DNA of 14,000 nucleotides from Glandiceps talaboti (Eukaryota > Hemichordata > Enteropneusta > Spengelidae): NCBI RefSeq assembly GCF_964340395.1, contig NC_135550.1:31780176-31794175 (forward strand), written 5' to 3'. Position 1 is the stretch's first letter; each line of letters starts with the position of its first letter. The notes under the pieces were generated by a model that saw nothing but the letters and a program-made list of their open reading frames with translations, did not search any database and was not told the origin of the DNA. Of this stretch, positions 1-13,809 are shown piece by piece. Both the position numbers and the translations under genes were made by a program.

Positions 1-725
1 TGGTCTAATTAGTGTTTTGAGCATGACTTTTGAGGAGACTTCGTCGTTAACTTTACGATGATCAATACATTGAGTATAAATTGATTGTAAAACCTGACAA
101 TGTGTATATTTTGTATTGTCACTGAATCAATTCAATATGCTAATAATGCTACGAACATGTATGTACTTTCAGCGACTTTCGGGTCCTCTGGTCCCTATAA
201 ATATAAAGAACTCATTTTTTTCTTTTTTTTTCAAAGGTATCTGAAACTATCTTTTTATTCATAGTATCACAAGGAAGGTATAATTCAAGATCAATCGAAT
301 TAATAGTGATATAATGGTTTCCATGTTACCATTATTAGTGAAATTGAATAGAGATTTTAATCCAACTTAATTTTTGGTAAAAAAAACACCTCAGGCTGAT
401 AAAATGAATTATTTGTTTGTCCATACCAGTGTGGCGAGCTTCTTGAGATAATAGCACCAAGACAAGTTTCTGAGTCATTTAAAGTTGGTCATTTGTTGTC
501 TTTACTTTCCTGTTCATTACAAATTATCATGTTTCCATAAATTTTATAAACACTAACAACTAATAATTTTATTCCATATAACATTCTAAAAGAAATGGAA
601 AATAAAGATACACTGCAACGAATTATCAGAATATTTGATGAGTATGTTGTGTCTGTACACAGTTAGCTCGGATTGGATGTAGACTTTCCATATTCTGTGT
701 TTGATTGTTTTCACCGTAGCGCAAT
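1..725. other. AT-rich intergenic DNA, no gene seen
   Basis: No long open frame, no RNA gene, and no repeat beyond homopolymer runs and a small hairpin (ATAATGGT at 311-318 against ACCATTAT at 328-335). Confidence 0.6.
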
Positions 726-760
726 GATAGATAGATATATAGACAGACAGACAGACAGTC

Positions 761-795
<35 letters not shown>

Positions 796-860
796 TAGAT
801 AGATAGATAGACAGACAGATATACAGATATATAGACAGACAGACAGCCAGACAGACAGAC

Positions 861-901
<41 letters not shown>

Positions 902-902
902 T

Positions 903-943
<41 letters not shown>

Positions 944-1004
944 TAGATAGATAGACAGACATATATATAGATAGATAGACAGACAGACAGCCAGACAGAC
1001 AGAC

Positions 1005-1051
<47 letters not shown>

Positions 1052-1127
1052 TAGATAGACAGACAGACAGATAGATAGATAGACAGATAGATAGATAGAC
1101 AGACAGACATACAGATATACAGATAGA

Positions 1128-1159
<32 letters not shown>

Positions 1160-1166
1160 TATACAT

Positions 1167-1235
<69 letters not shown>

Positions 1236-1366
1236 TAGATAGATAGATAGATAGATATACAGACAGACAGACAGACAGATATACAGATAGATAGACAGAC
1301 AGACAGATAGATAGATAGACAGACAGACAGATATACAGATAGATAGATAGACAGACAGACAGATAT

Positions 1367-1427
<61 letters not shown>

Positions 1428-1448
1428 TAGATAGATAGATAGATAGAG

Positions 1449-1489
<41 letters not shown>

Positions 1490-1528
1490 CTATAGATAGA
1501 TAGTCAGATAGGTAGATTGATAGATAGA
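726..1528. repeat. Compound (GATA)n/(GACA)n microsatellite, 803 nt
   Basis: Alternating blocks of GATA and GACA with interspersed GATATACA and GATATATA variants. Open frames on the minus strand encoding Leu-Ser-Val-Cys/Ile-Tyr repeats are by-products of the 4-nt period. Longer sub-blocks recur inside the array, for example the GCCAGACAGACAG variant near 846 and near 990, so it grew partly by duplication of larger segments. Confidence 0.97.
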
Positions 1529-1800
1529 AGCCTCATAAACCCCCACAGAAACTCAGATAATTAACTTCGCGCTCGTGAAAAAGGTCCTTATGAGTTGATC
1601 GGTGCATATTTCTTGTAGAGTTTATAGTGCATTGCCAATAAATCAATAGTTAGTGCTGGTCATGTGATGGTCATGTGATACGCAATATTCACCAGTTCAC
1701 CATTCACATGTTTCAAAAAGAAGCGTTCACCATTTCCAATTCATCAATCTGATAGACTGGTCTTGTCGGCACCGTCAGAGAAAGTGTCAAACGCGTGCCA
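1529..1800. other. Unique intergenic spacer
   Basis: Non-repetitive sequence between the GATA/GACA array and the foldback element. It contains a small direct repeat (GGTCATGTGAT, twice near 1658-1680). No gene was seen. Confidence 0.5.
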
Positions 1801-1807
1801 TTTAGTT

Positions 1808-1961
1808 TAGCCTACCTGTAGACTTGAAGGACCATTGAAACTACACTATTCTGCTATCATAACTGACATTTTAATTTTCGATGTCCTTCAAAAATCAAAA
1901 TGTCAGTTAGGATAGCGGAATAGTGTAGTAGCGATAGGCCTTCAAGTCTACAGGTAGGCTA
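1808..1961. mobile_element. MITE-like foldback element
   Basis: Arms 1808-1872 and 1897-1961 (65 nt each) are inverted repeats matching at 58 of 65 positions. The outer 23 positions, starting TAGCCTACCTGTAGACTTG, match perfectly. The 24-nt centre is itself partly self-complementary. TTTAGTT occurs at 1801-1807 and again at 1964-1970, a possible target-site duplication, though two extra bases separate the right copy from the arm. There is no coding capacity. Its length and shape fit a nonautonomous DNA transposon; the superfamily is unknown. Confidence 0.7.
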
Positions 1962-2068
1962 CTTTTAGTTACCCGTTATAATTGGAGACAACTGTAAGAT
2001 TTTTGTATGTGTAATAGTTGTAGAGTCACACTAAGGTGGTAGTAATTTGTAAGTCACTGGAAAAATTT

Positions 2069-2083
2069 CATCCATCCATCCAT

Positions 2084-2138
<55 letters not shown>

Positions 2139-2213
2139 TTCATTTATTTATTTATTTATTTATTCATTCATTTATTTATTTATTTAATCATTCATTCATT
2201 CATTCATTCATTC
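2069..2213. repeat. (CATC)n(ATTT)n(ATTC)n microsatellite
   Basis: Three CATC units, a long ATTT run with occasional ATTC, then ATTC units. Read on the minus strand it contains many overlapping AATAAA hexamers. It lies just downstream of the predicted actin 3' end. Confidence 0.95.
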
Positions 2214-2339
2214 TATGTCGAACTCCCAAACTGCTTCCGCCACGGTACTATTCTACAATCCACTGTTACAGTAATATAAATCAAAAGTCTATTAGATGCC
2301 CACCCTTGTAAGCTGTTGACAAGAAAAGGACAATAATTA

Positions 2340-2908
2340 TCGTTAATGTCAATATGTTTTATTTGAATAAATACGCTTGAATGTCATGGTGACTAAACAC
2401 CAAATCATGGCAAGTGATAAAAACCACAGTCCAAATATGACTGAAAACTTGAAATTTATATCATCTTAATTCAGTAAATAACAACGTATTGCGATGTGCA
2501 GTCATTTTCATTAAATGACAGTAGCTTACACATTTAAATCTAACACTTCTTTCTTATGTATCGTAGAATAAATACGATATGAAATAACAGTACGAAAACA
2601 ACATTGATTTTAGGCAGATTGGTCATCAATATCGGAAATCAATAATCAACTTTGCAGTAATAAAATAGATAAAAATGTAAGTTTCTCGTATTAAATAAAC
2701 TAACTGCTTGAAAACATACATTGACTATAAACTTGCAGGTCTATGCAGGTCTTAAAAAATAAATTTAAAGTAATTAATTTGTCAAGCGATCAACGCTTTA
2801 CTTGTAATAATTGTAAATACAAATATAAAATGTTCTATCTGAGTCCATCCGTCTCCCAATTGTAAATGTCACGGCCAATGTGTCTGTCAGGATGCAAAGA
2901 AAGATTCC
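2340..2908 (-). other. Predicted actin 3' UTR
   Basis: AT-rich sequence after the stop with no competing ORF. The only AATAAA on the minus strand between the stop and the ATTT array is at 2358-2363. A U/GU-rich stretch follows it (about 2310-2330 read on the minus strand), as expected downstream of a cleavage site. The UTR would be about 570 nt. Confidence 0.5.
2358..2363 (-). terminator. Candidate actin poly(A) signal AATAAA
   Basis: Canonical hexamer on the minus strand, about 545 nt downstream of the actin stop, with GU/U-rich sequence following. Confidence 0.55.
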
Positions 2909-5761
<2,853 letters not shown>

Positions 5762-5970
5762 CTGGTAGAAGTACCTGTATGAGAGCAAATATGCAACATA
5801 AATACAATCTGCCTGAACTAATAAACTTTGTAAACGCCAATATATTGACTTCTGGAATAGTAAGGTGTATATACTCTGATATTACCACCATGGCCGATTG
5901 TGTATTACACAATCGGCCATGGTGGTAATATCAAAGTCTATTTTGATAAAACGCTATAACTGATACTTAC
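5762..5970 (-). other. Predicted actin leader intron (209 nt) containing a palindrome
   Basis: Bounded by GTAAGTATC and CTTCTACCAG on the minus strand. A palindrome at 5877-5933 occupies its middle. The acceptor choice is less certain than the donor. Confidence 0.55.
5877..5933. repeat. Near-perfect 57-nt palindrome (28-nt arms, 1-nt centre)
   Basis: The left arm, containing ACCACCATGGCCGATTG, is matched exactly by its reverse complement around the single central base at 5905. Weaker pairing extends to about 5869-5941. It sits inside the predicted actin leader intron. Confidence 0.95.
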
Positions 5971-6031
5971 AAAGATTTTCGTCTGACCGCTTGGTCACGG
6001 TGTAGTCTCTTGCTGACGGTTTTCAAAGTAT
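5971..6031 (-). other. Predicted noncoding first exon of actin (5' UTR)
   Basis: The sequence TCATACT on the minus strand fits the initiator consensus, with the +1 A at 6031. The first T of the TATA box lies 32 nt upstream. The exon would end at CTTT|GTAAGTATC, a strong donor (GT at 5969-5970). Together with 5719-5761, which follows an acceptor CCAG at 5762-5765, this gives a leader of about 104 nt. The exon is inferred from signals alone, without transcript evidence. A leader intron just before the start codon is a common actin feature. Confidence 0.6.
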
Positions 6032-6055
6032 GAACAGTTGTATCCAAGTCACCTA

Positions 6056-6063
6056 CTTTTATA
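6056..6063 (-). promoter_or_regulatory. TATA box of the actin gene
   Basis: Minus-strand TATAAAAG. It lies 32 to 25 nt upstream of an initiator match at 6027-6033 and about 90 nt upstream of a strong leader-exon donor. Its spacing and orientation fit the actin gene. Confidence 0.7.
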
Positions 6064-6119
6064 CCTGTGGTCGCTTTTGTGTTTTTTCGATGATGTTAAC
6101 TTTCAAACATGCACAGCGA

Positions 6120-6174
6120 TGACTCATGACCAATGGCCTCATTTCATATTGAGTCTCCCTATGTCACGTGACAC
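6120..6174 (-). promoter_or_regulatory. Actin proximal promoter sites: AP-1, CCAAT, E-box
   Basis: TGACTCA at 6120-6126 (AP-1 consensus) and CCAAT at 6130-6134 lie about 90-105 nt upstream of the predicted start. The palindrome TGTCACGTGACA (6162-6173), a USF/MITF-type E-box, lies about 135 nt upstream. The matches are exact, but binding is inferred. Confidence 0.45.
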
Positions 6175-6270
6175 TCTGAATAATCATGATTTTCCATGCA
6201 GACAATGTTGTGATCACCTATAGTATAGGTATATGTATTTTCCCTATAATATTTATGTGTAGTTAAACTG

Positions 6271-6280
6271 CCCTATAAGG
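6271..6280 (-). promoter_or_regulatory. CArG-like element (possible SRF site)
   Basis: CCCTATAAGG differs from CC(A/T)6GG at one base and lies about 245 nt upstream of the predicted start. SRF sites are usual in animal actin promoters, but the mismatch keeps this tentative. Confidence 0.3.
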
Positions 6281-6382
6281 AAAAAAATAATCAGTTAATG
6301 TCGAAAAACACACTAAAAATATTGATCGTCATGATTTGTTATGATCATCATTATTCATTTACAGTGACCTAAATCCACAAAA

Positions 6383-6460
<78 letters not shown>

Positions 6461-6470
6461 ATATGTGTGT
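6383..6470. repeat. (AT)n(GT)n(CTGT)n microsatellite
   Basis: A short AT run, twelve GT units (6391-6414), about ten CTGT units, then a decayed TTGTCTATATGTGTGT tail. It lies about 350 nt upstream of the predicted actin start. Confidence 0.95.
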
Positions 6471-7120
6471 CAGTATTTTCGCGATCGCTTTTGGTAATAC
6501 ATGTAAAAGTCCGATGAAAACAGGTTATCTGAATCTACGTTCACAGCATATCATTTACTAGGCCATGCGTATAGGATAAGTTGATATCACTGTCAAAAGA
6601 GAAGTGAAATAAGAACTAAACCGTGTGTCAGTTCTGTCTACTTTATATGATAAAGGAGTTGATTAATTTCAAATGTGAGAATAGGAAATTACAAACAAGA
6701 GTAAAATATTAAGTTACATTAATGATACTTTATTCCACTTCAATTCAGCAAATCTACCATAGAGTGTCATTTACGATTTGTCAATTCAAGTTCAAGATCA
6801 AGTCCATGTGATAGTCTTCCTTACATTTTTTTCAACAAATTCATTTCAGTAAATTCATGATACGCCATAATTATATGTCTTGTATTTCAACTTTGCTAAT
6901 CAACGAGAATAATACACGTACGTGTGTGTCCACCTGGTACTGCCGTCTGTTTTAATTTAGTTTGGCCGTTTGTGCATCTAGGCATGATATTATTTTGTGC
7001 AAGACCTCAGTCTTCCTTGTAACATGTGTGAGGAATGGTCAAACTGAAAATCATGGTACACTCACGGTTTGTCACACTCTTTGGCTATTTGATATCAACA
7101 GGTGGTCATAGTCTAAAGTT
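6471..7120. other. Intergenic DNA upstream of actin, no gene seen
   Basis: AT-rich and without a credible open frame. It contains the 12-nt palindrome ACACGTACGTGT at 6914-6925. No RNA gene was recognised. Confidence 0.5.
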
Positions 7121-7127
7121 GACAATG

Positions 7128-7182
7128 ACGTACGTACGTTAACTATGCTATGGTGAGTCATCATAATGCAGGTCAGAGGTCA
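7128..7182. promoter_or_regulatory. Cluster of candidate sites: ACGT repeat, AP-1, DR1
   Basis: ACGT three times in tandem (7128-7139), TGAGTCA (7154-7160) and AGGTCAGAGGTCA (7170-7182). The last is a perfect DR1 of the kind bound by RXR, HNF4 or COUP-TF receptors. The cluster is about 1.1 kb upstream of the actin start and could be a distal regulatory element. Function is inferred. Confidence 0.35.
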
Positions 7183-7189
7183 CGTCGGA

Positions 7190-7833
7190 CAAATACGCAA
7201 GAGTGTCGCTGTTCTTCTTATCTGGATGAACTTGTAACTTTCTAGATTGGAGTGTGGATTTACATCTGGGAATCAGTGTTACCGGGTATGTTCACAGTCT
7301 GTAAAGAAAAAAGTTGATGATTTATTTCAGGCGGTTAGGACTATTATGTATATGTTTTTTTCTTCCCAAAGTGATATACACAATCTTGTAGTTTGCGGCC
7401 TGGGTTTGCGGCATGGTCATTCGACTAAGAGATTGGTCGTTGGTTCTGCCATGGAAGTATACTTCCATGGTTCTGCTTATGTAAACCACTCACTAAATAT
7501 ACCACAACTAACAAGGTACAACAATGGTTGTAGCGGGTGATTACATAATCATGGTGAACGAAAACAACAACGGATCTTTCAGTCTAGTTATTGCAGTGAG
7601 CATTTATTATTCAAAACACAAATATACAAGAGAAAAGGAGAACGTGTGAATGTGGCCAGAATATTCTTTGAATGGATACATGTATTGGCCTTATTTCACA
7701 CCAATGTAAGGAAAAAACCGTGTAAAAGCCATTGTAATGTCCACATCCAATCAGGCTGGCAATAAAGAAACTTTGGCCTTCGTCAAGGCCAAGGTCGAGG
7801 TAACCAGTGTGTGAAAATAACTGCTCATCATAC
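7190..7833. other. Intergenic DNA with small palindromes, no gene seen
   Basis: A 97-codon open frame at 7247-7540 resembles no family I recognise. The stretch holds a 22-nt perfect palindrome (7449-7470) and a hairpin TTGGCCTT/AAGGCCAA (7773-7780 and 7785-7792). Confidence 0.45.
7449..7470. repeat. Perfect 22-nt palindrome
   Basis: CCATGGAAGTA followed directly by its reverse complement, with GTTCTG just to the left and TTCTGC just to the right. Confidence 0.9.
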
Positions 7834-7906
7834 AATAAGGACCAACAGATATTAGGTAGACTGTCGACAGTCTAGGTATTAGGTAGCAAAAACTGTTGGT
7901 CTTATT
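7834..7906. repeat. Nested foldback with central SalI-type palindrome
   Basis: Outer arms AATAAGGACCAACAG (7834-7848) and CTGTTGGTCTTATT (7893-7906) pair with a single one-base bulge. Inside is the perfect 18-nt palindrome TAGACTGTCGACAGTCTA (7857-7874), bracketed by direct repeats TATTAGGTAG at 7850-7859 and 7877-7886. Confidence 0.85.
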
Positions 7907-7926
7907 AGAAATGTTTTGGTCTTTAA

Positions 7927-7963
7927 AAATGTATAGTAAATACATCTTATTTACTATACATTT
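7927..7963. repeat. 15-bp perfect inverted repeat with 7-nt loop
   Basis: AAATGTATAGTAAAT at 7927-7941 pairs exactly with 7949-7963. Confidence 0.9.
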
Positions 7964-8050
7964 AAAATTTAAAAAATCATACAGATTGTTTCGAGTGCCT
8001 GTGATTTATGACCTGTACGTATCTACAGCTACCCCCACCCCCTGGCCCAA

Positions 8051-8093
8051 AGATCAAAGGAATAATAAATATACTAGACCGTAATGACGTCAT
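8051..8093. promoter_or_regulatory. TCF/LEF and CRE consensus pair
   Basis: AGATCAAAGG (8051-8060) is the optimal TCF/LEF motif. TGACGTCA (8085-8092) is the full palindromic cAMP-response element. A relatively CpG-rich stretch follows (about 8080-8290). A promoter or enhancer is possible, but no gene start could be tied to it. Confidence 0.3.
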
Positions 8094-8815
8094 CGGTCCG
8101 GGCTTAACTTATCAGCTTTTGCTTTGGGGAAAGGGCGATTAGATCGCGTCCACAACGGTTGATCTGTCAGTCTTAAATATACACCGTATAATAAAATAAA
8201 ATAATAGAAGTACAGAGTATCAGTCTGTTGGTACGCCGAAACGGGGCGCCCTCACACGTCGGTCGACCCCTTTCAGAGGGATAGGGTTGCGTTGATGCTA
8301 ATATTTTTCTACATTACACTTTTTTGAAAGCTTCAGCACATACGTTCGAAATACTGATCATGACGCCACACACTATATGCTCAGAACTAATACACAAACA
8401 AGTGCGTGGCAGTAGCATAGGAACTCCACCTTCTCCAGAAATTGCCGACGGCTCAGAGTCCCACAATAGCATATTATAGGGGAGCAAAACCCCAAAAAGA
8501 AATTGACTGATGTTGTCTTTAATATACTACATGTCAAAAGGGGAACCACGCCAAACAACGAGAAATTACTCGACATGTTGGTATCTTTATCCGAAGAATC
8601 AAATAATTAATTAAAAGCACACACACTGTTCACTCGTGAGAAAATCACACTCGACTGATGATAAAACACACTTAGACAAGAACTTGTGAGCGATGATTGG
8701 TGTTGGTAAAATTTAGATATAACATTGAATAAAAGCTATATTAAATACGAAATTCAATCGGTCGTAAGATCCGACAAGGTCCGACAGTTCAGCAAAAAAG
8801 CGTTAATTTCTCACG
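8094..8815. other. Intergenic DNA, CpG-richer at its left end
   Basis: CpG dinucleotides are concentrated at about 8085-8290 (for example ACGCCGAAACGGGGCGCC and GTCGGTCGACC). The rest is AT-rich. No RNA gene or protein family was recognised; a 67-codon open frame at 8373-8576 (minus) looks random. Confidence 0.4.
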
Positions 8816-8821
8816 TTACTA

Positions 8822-8835
8822 GTTACCATGGTAAC
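8822..8835. promoter_or_regulatory. Palindromic X-box (RFX-type) motif
   Basis: GTTACCATGGTAAC is a perfect palindrome and fits the RFX X-box consensus of two half-sites with a 2-nt spacer. X-boxes control ciliary and some other genes in animals. No adjacent gene is visible. Confidence 0.4.
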
Positions 8836-10786
<1,951 letters not shown>

Positions 10787-10976
10787 TTGTTATAGCATGG
10801 TTGATAACTATTTCTTTTCAGTAGTTTGCGGCAAGGCGAATATAACGTTCTAATTTGTTATTAGCAATGGTTGATAACTTTTCTTTTCAGTGGTTTGCGG
10901 CAAGGCGAACGATAACGGTATGATTTGTTATAGCATGGTTGATAATTATTTCTTTTCAGTGGTTTGCAGTATGAGA
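10787..10976. repeat. Short tandem array, about 69-nt unit, 2.7 copies
   Basis: Copies begin with TTGTTAT at 10787, 10855 and 10925 (spacing 68 and 70 nt). Each contains CATGGTTGATAA or a close variant, then TTTCTTTTCAG and GTTTGCGG or GTTTGCAG. Small indels separate the copies. Confidence 0.9.
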
Positions 10977-11256
10977 AATTTAAAGGTGATTTGAAAATTA
11001 CCCAAATAAACGAAGTGGCTTCGGAATCGAAGAATAAATGGGTATCCTTTATTTCGTTGTTGTACTATTTTTCTGGCGATAAACGTGTCTACAGACACTA
11101 CACAGCCCGACGATCAACCTCGTACTAGTAAATGCAAAGCGTATAGTTTTACTGGCATCCTGCAATTTACTCGGTATATGGATACCACTTCACTAATACC
11201 ACTCATTTTGGAAGTATAAGTTTTACTTCTATATTGTATTCTTTTGTTGTTGTTCT

Positions 11257-11556
11257 GTTGGCGAATGAAAATGGGACTTTACATTTGTCTACTGCCAACA
11301 ATGACACTACAATCAGTTTTTTTTTCCGGCATTTGAAATCTGAAAATAAATGTAAACAGTTGGCGAATGAAAATGGGACTTTACATTTGTCTACTGCCAA
11401 CAATGACACTACAATCAGTTTTTTTCCGGCATTTGAAATCTGAAAATAAATGTAAACAGTTGGCGAATGAAAATGGGACTTTACATTTGTCTACTGCCAA
11501 CAATGACACTACAATCATTTTTTCCGGCATTTGAAATCTAAAAATAAATGTAAACA
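11257..11556. repeat. Tandem array, about 100-nt unit, three copies
   Basis: Copies start GTTGGCGAATG at 11257, 11359 and 11459. They are nearly identical except for the T-run before CCGGC (9, 7 and 6 T) and a lost G in copy 3. Each contains the inverted pair GTTGGC/GCCAAC, 35 nt apart. Open frames through it on both strands are by-products of the repeat; the frame breaks between copies 2 and 3. Confidence 0.95.
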
Positions 11557-11557
11557 G

Positions 11558-12740
11558 CAAGAATTACATTTACAGAATGGTGTTACTGTTTGAACTCCTT
11601 TGCGATTAGTATCACGAGATCCAATAATAATTATCACTTTAACATTTGGGATGAATTGTAACAGCGTTATTAATTGTTATTACATCCATGTACAAATATT
11701 GTTTGTCTGTTTTTTTTACAAAAGGATGCCATATATAGACTCTATTCTAATAGTCTAAGATAAGCGATTGTAAATGTAATTCTAGTTGCAATGGTTGTCT
11801 TTATTACAAAAAAGAATGTAGACAAAAATCTTAGTTAAAGAAATGTTACAACTTTATATTTCAACTTGGTTCGCTAAGATGTTAGAATACTGTAGCAGAG
11901 ATGGTCCTATGTCTGCAGTCATGGTTATTAGTTGGAACCATTACCTAGTATTTTTTATTTGCTTACTTATTAAAAAAAACTCGTACGAGAGAAAATGATA
12001 ATTTAAACATCAGATAAAGAAATTGCAAAATATCGCATTTCATTTTTCTAACACTTTCATATTTTGCATAATGAAAGAAACGCAAGGGGTGCATGATATT
12101 TATTACCTTGCTCTTGGTCCAAACAAGATACGGATAAGAATGGTAAAAAAATACATTTGGTGAGTTCAATTTGTAATAGTCCCTGCTCCAATACCAGTGA
12201 TTATCGCTACAAGTATATTTGGTAGGTTCAAACTTGAACTTGTCACGTGACACGTTTGTAGTCAGACTAGACAAGGTCACAAACAAGATCAACCGCTCAA
12301 CTAGCCTAGGACAGTCTATTACACAGCACACATTCTAAACTTTTACTTTCTGTAGAACTTGACTTTATTTGTATGATTTCAAGTATAGAAAAAAATAATC
12401 ACCATGAGCTGCATACAATGTTGTTGACAATCCCTAAATACATTGGTGTACGTTTCCTTTCATTTTCTTCCTTTCCTCAAGTCTCTTTCTTTCCCTCCTC
12501 CCCTCTCCCTTTCAATTCTTCTTCAGTCTCTAACCAAATATTTGATACACTCTAGGAGATTTAACTATTCATTGATAGATATACTATTTTTATATTTCTC
12601 ATTCCAATTTCCGAATGACAATGCACTCTTCAATTAACATATCATTTCTAGCCAAACTTAACCTCAGTCCTTTTCTGAAATAGAATTTTGCAAAACTTAT
12701 TATTTCAATCATGATATTTATGAAATAGTAATTCAGATGT
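11558..12740. other. AT-rich intergenic DNA, no gene supported
   Basis: Contains a 122-codon minus-strand open frame (11963-12331) without recognisable domains, an inverted repeat GCAAAATAT/ATATTTTGC (12025-12033 and 12059-12067), and a second TGTCACGTGACAC E-box (12241-12253). Confidence 0.45.
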
Positions 12741-12748
12741 CATAGATA

Positions 12749-12788
12749 GCAGCTGCAGGGGAGACGTAAACTTTCCCCCTGCAGCTGC
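12749..12788. repeat. GC-rich hairpin, 13-bp perfect stem
   Basis: GCAGCTGCAGGGG (12749-12761) pairs exactly with 12776-12788 across a 14-nt loop. GATGTCA on the left and TGACATC on the right extend the stem after a short bulge. The stem is far richer in GC than its surroundings. Confidence 0.85.
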
Positions 12789-13648
<860 letters not shown>

Positions 13649-13710
13649 TTAACTTTTATGTACTTAATTTTACCAATGCTTTTTTTTTCTTTAATTTTTT
13701 AACTGTAATT

Positions 13711-13778
13711 GTTCAGCGCTTTTGAATATTTGTTTTTAAAATAGAAAGGGCGCTATAGAAAATAAATGTAAAATGTAA

Positions 13779-13780
<2 letters not shown>
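13711..13780 (+). mobile_element. Probable LINE/SINE 3'-tail remnant
   Basis: CAGCGCTTTTGAATATTTG, then AAAGGGCGCTATAGAAAATA: a short stem (AGCGCT..TTT against AAA..GGGCGCT) followed by an A/T-rich run that leads straight into the microsatellite. This resembles the conserved 3' tails of L2-type LINEs and their partner SINEs, which end near GCGCTATA and short tandem repeats. No body of an element was recognised upstream. Confidence 0.45.

Positions 13781-13809
<29 letters not shown>

Noticed and set aside
586-1166. Minus-strand open frames encoding Leu-Ser-Val-Cys/Ile-Tyr repeats
   Set aside because: They are translations of the GATA/GACA microsatellite, whose 4-nt period keeps several frames open; no unique protein sequence.
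726-1528. CRISPR-like array
   Set aside because: Repeats are 4-nt units without spacers, in an animal genome.
2036-2311. 91-codon plus-strand frame over the ATTT array
   Set aside because: Mostly translation of the simple repeat; the ends show no family resemblance.
7247-7540. 97-codon plus-strand frame
   Set aside because: No domain, no recognisable splice context, and it runs through a palindrome; length is not remarkable for chance.
8221-8290. Possible tRNA or tRNA-derived SINE in the CpG-richer stretch
   Set aside because: No B-box (GGTTCGA) and no cloverleaf could be drawn.
11203-11443. Repeated frames on both strands over the 100-nt array
   Set aside because: Product of the near-identical repeat; the frame is lost between copies 2 and 3, so no selection for coding is visible.
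11963-12331. 122-codon minus-strand frame
   Set aside because: Longest non-repeat frame outside the actin gene, but rich in aromatic residues as expected for random AT-rich DNA; no domain, signal peptide or family resemblance.
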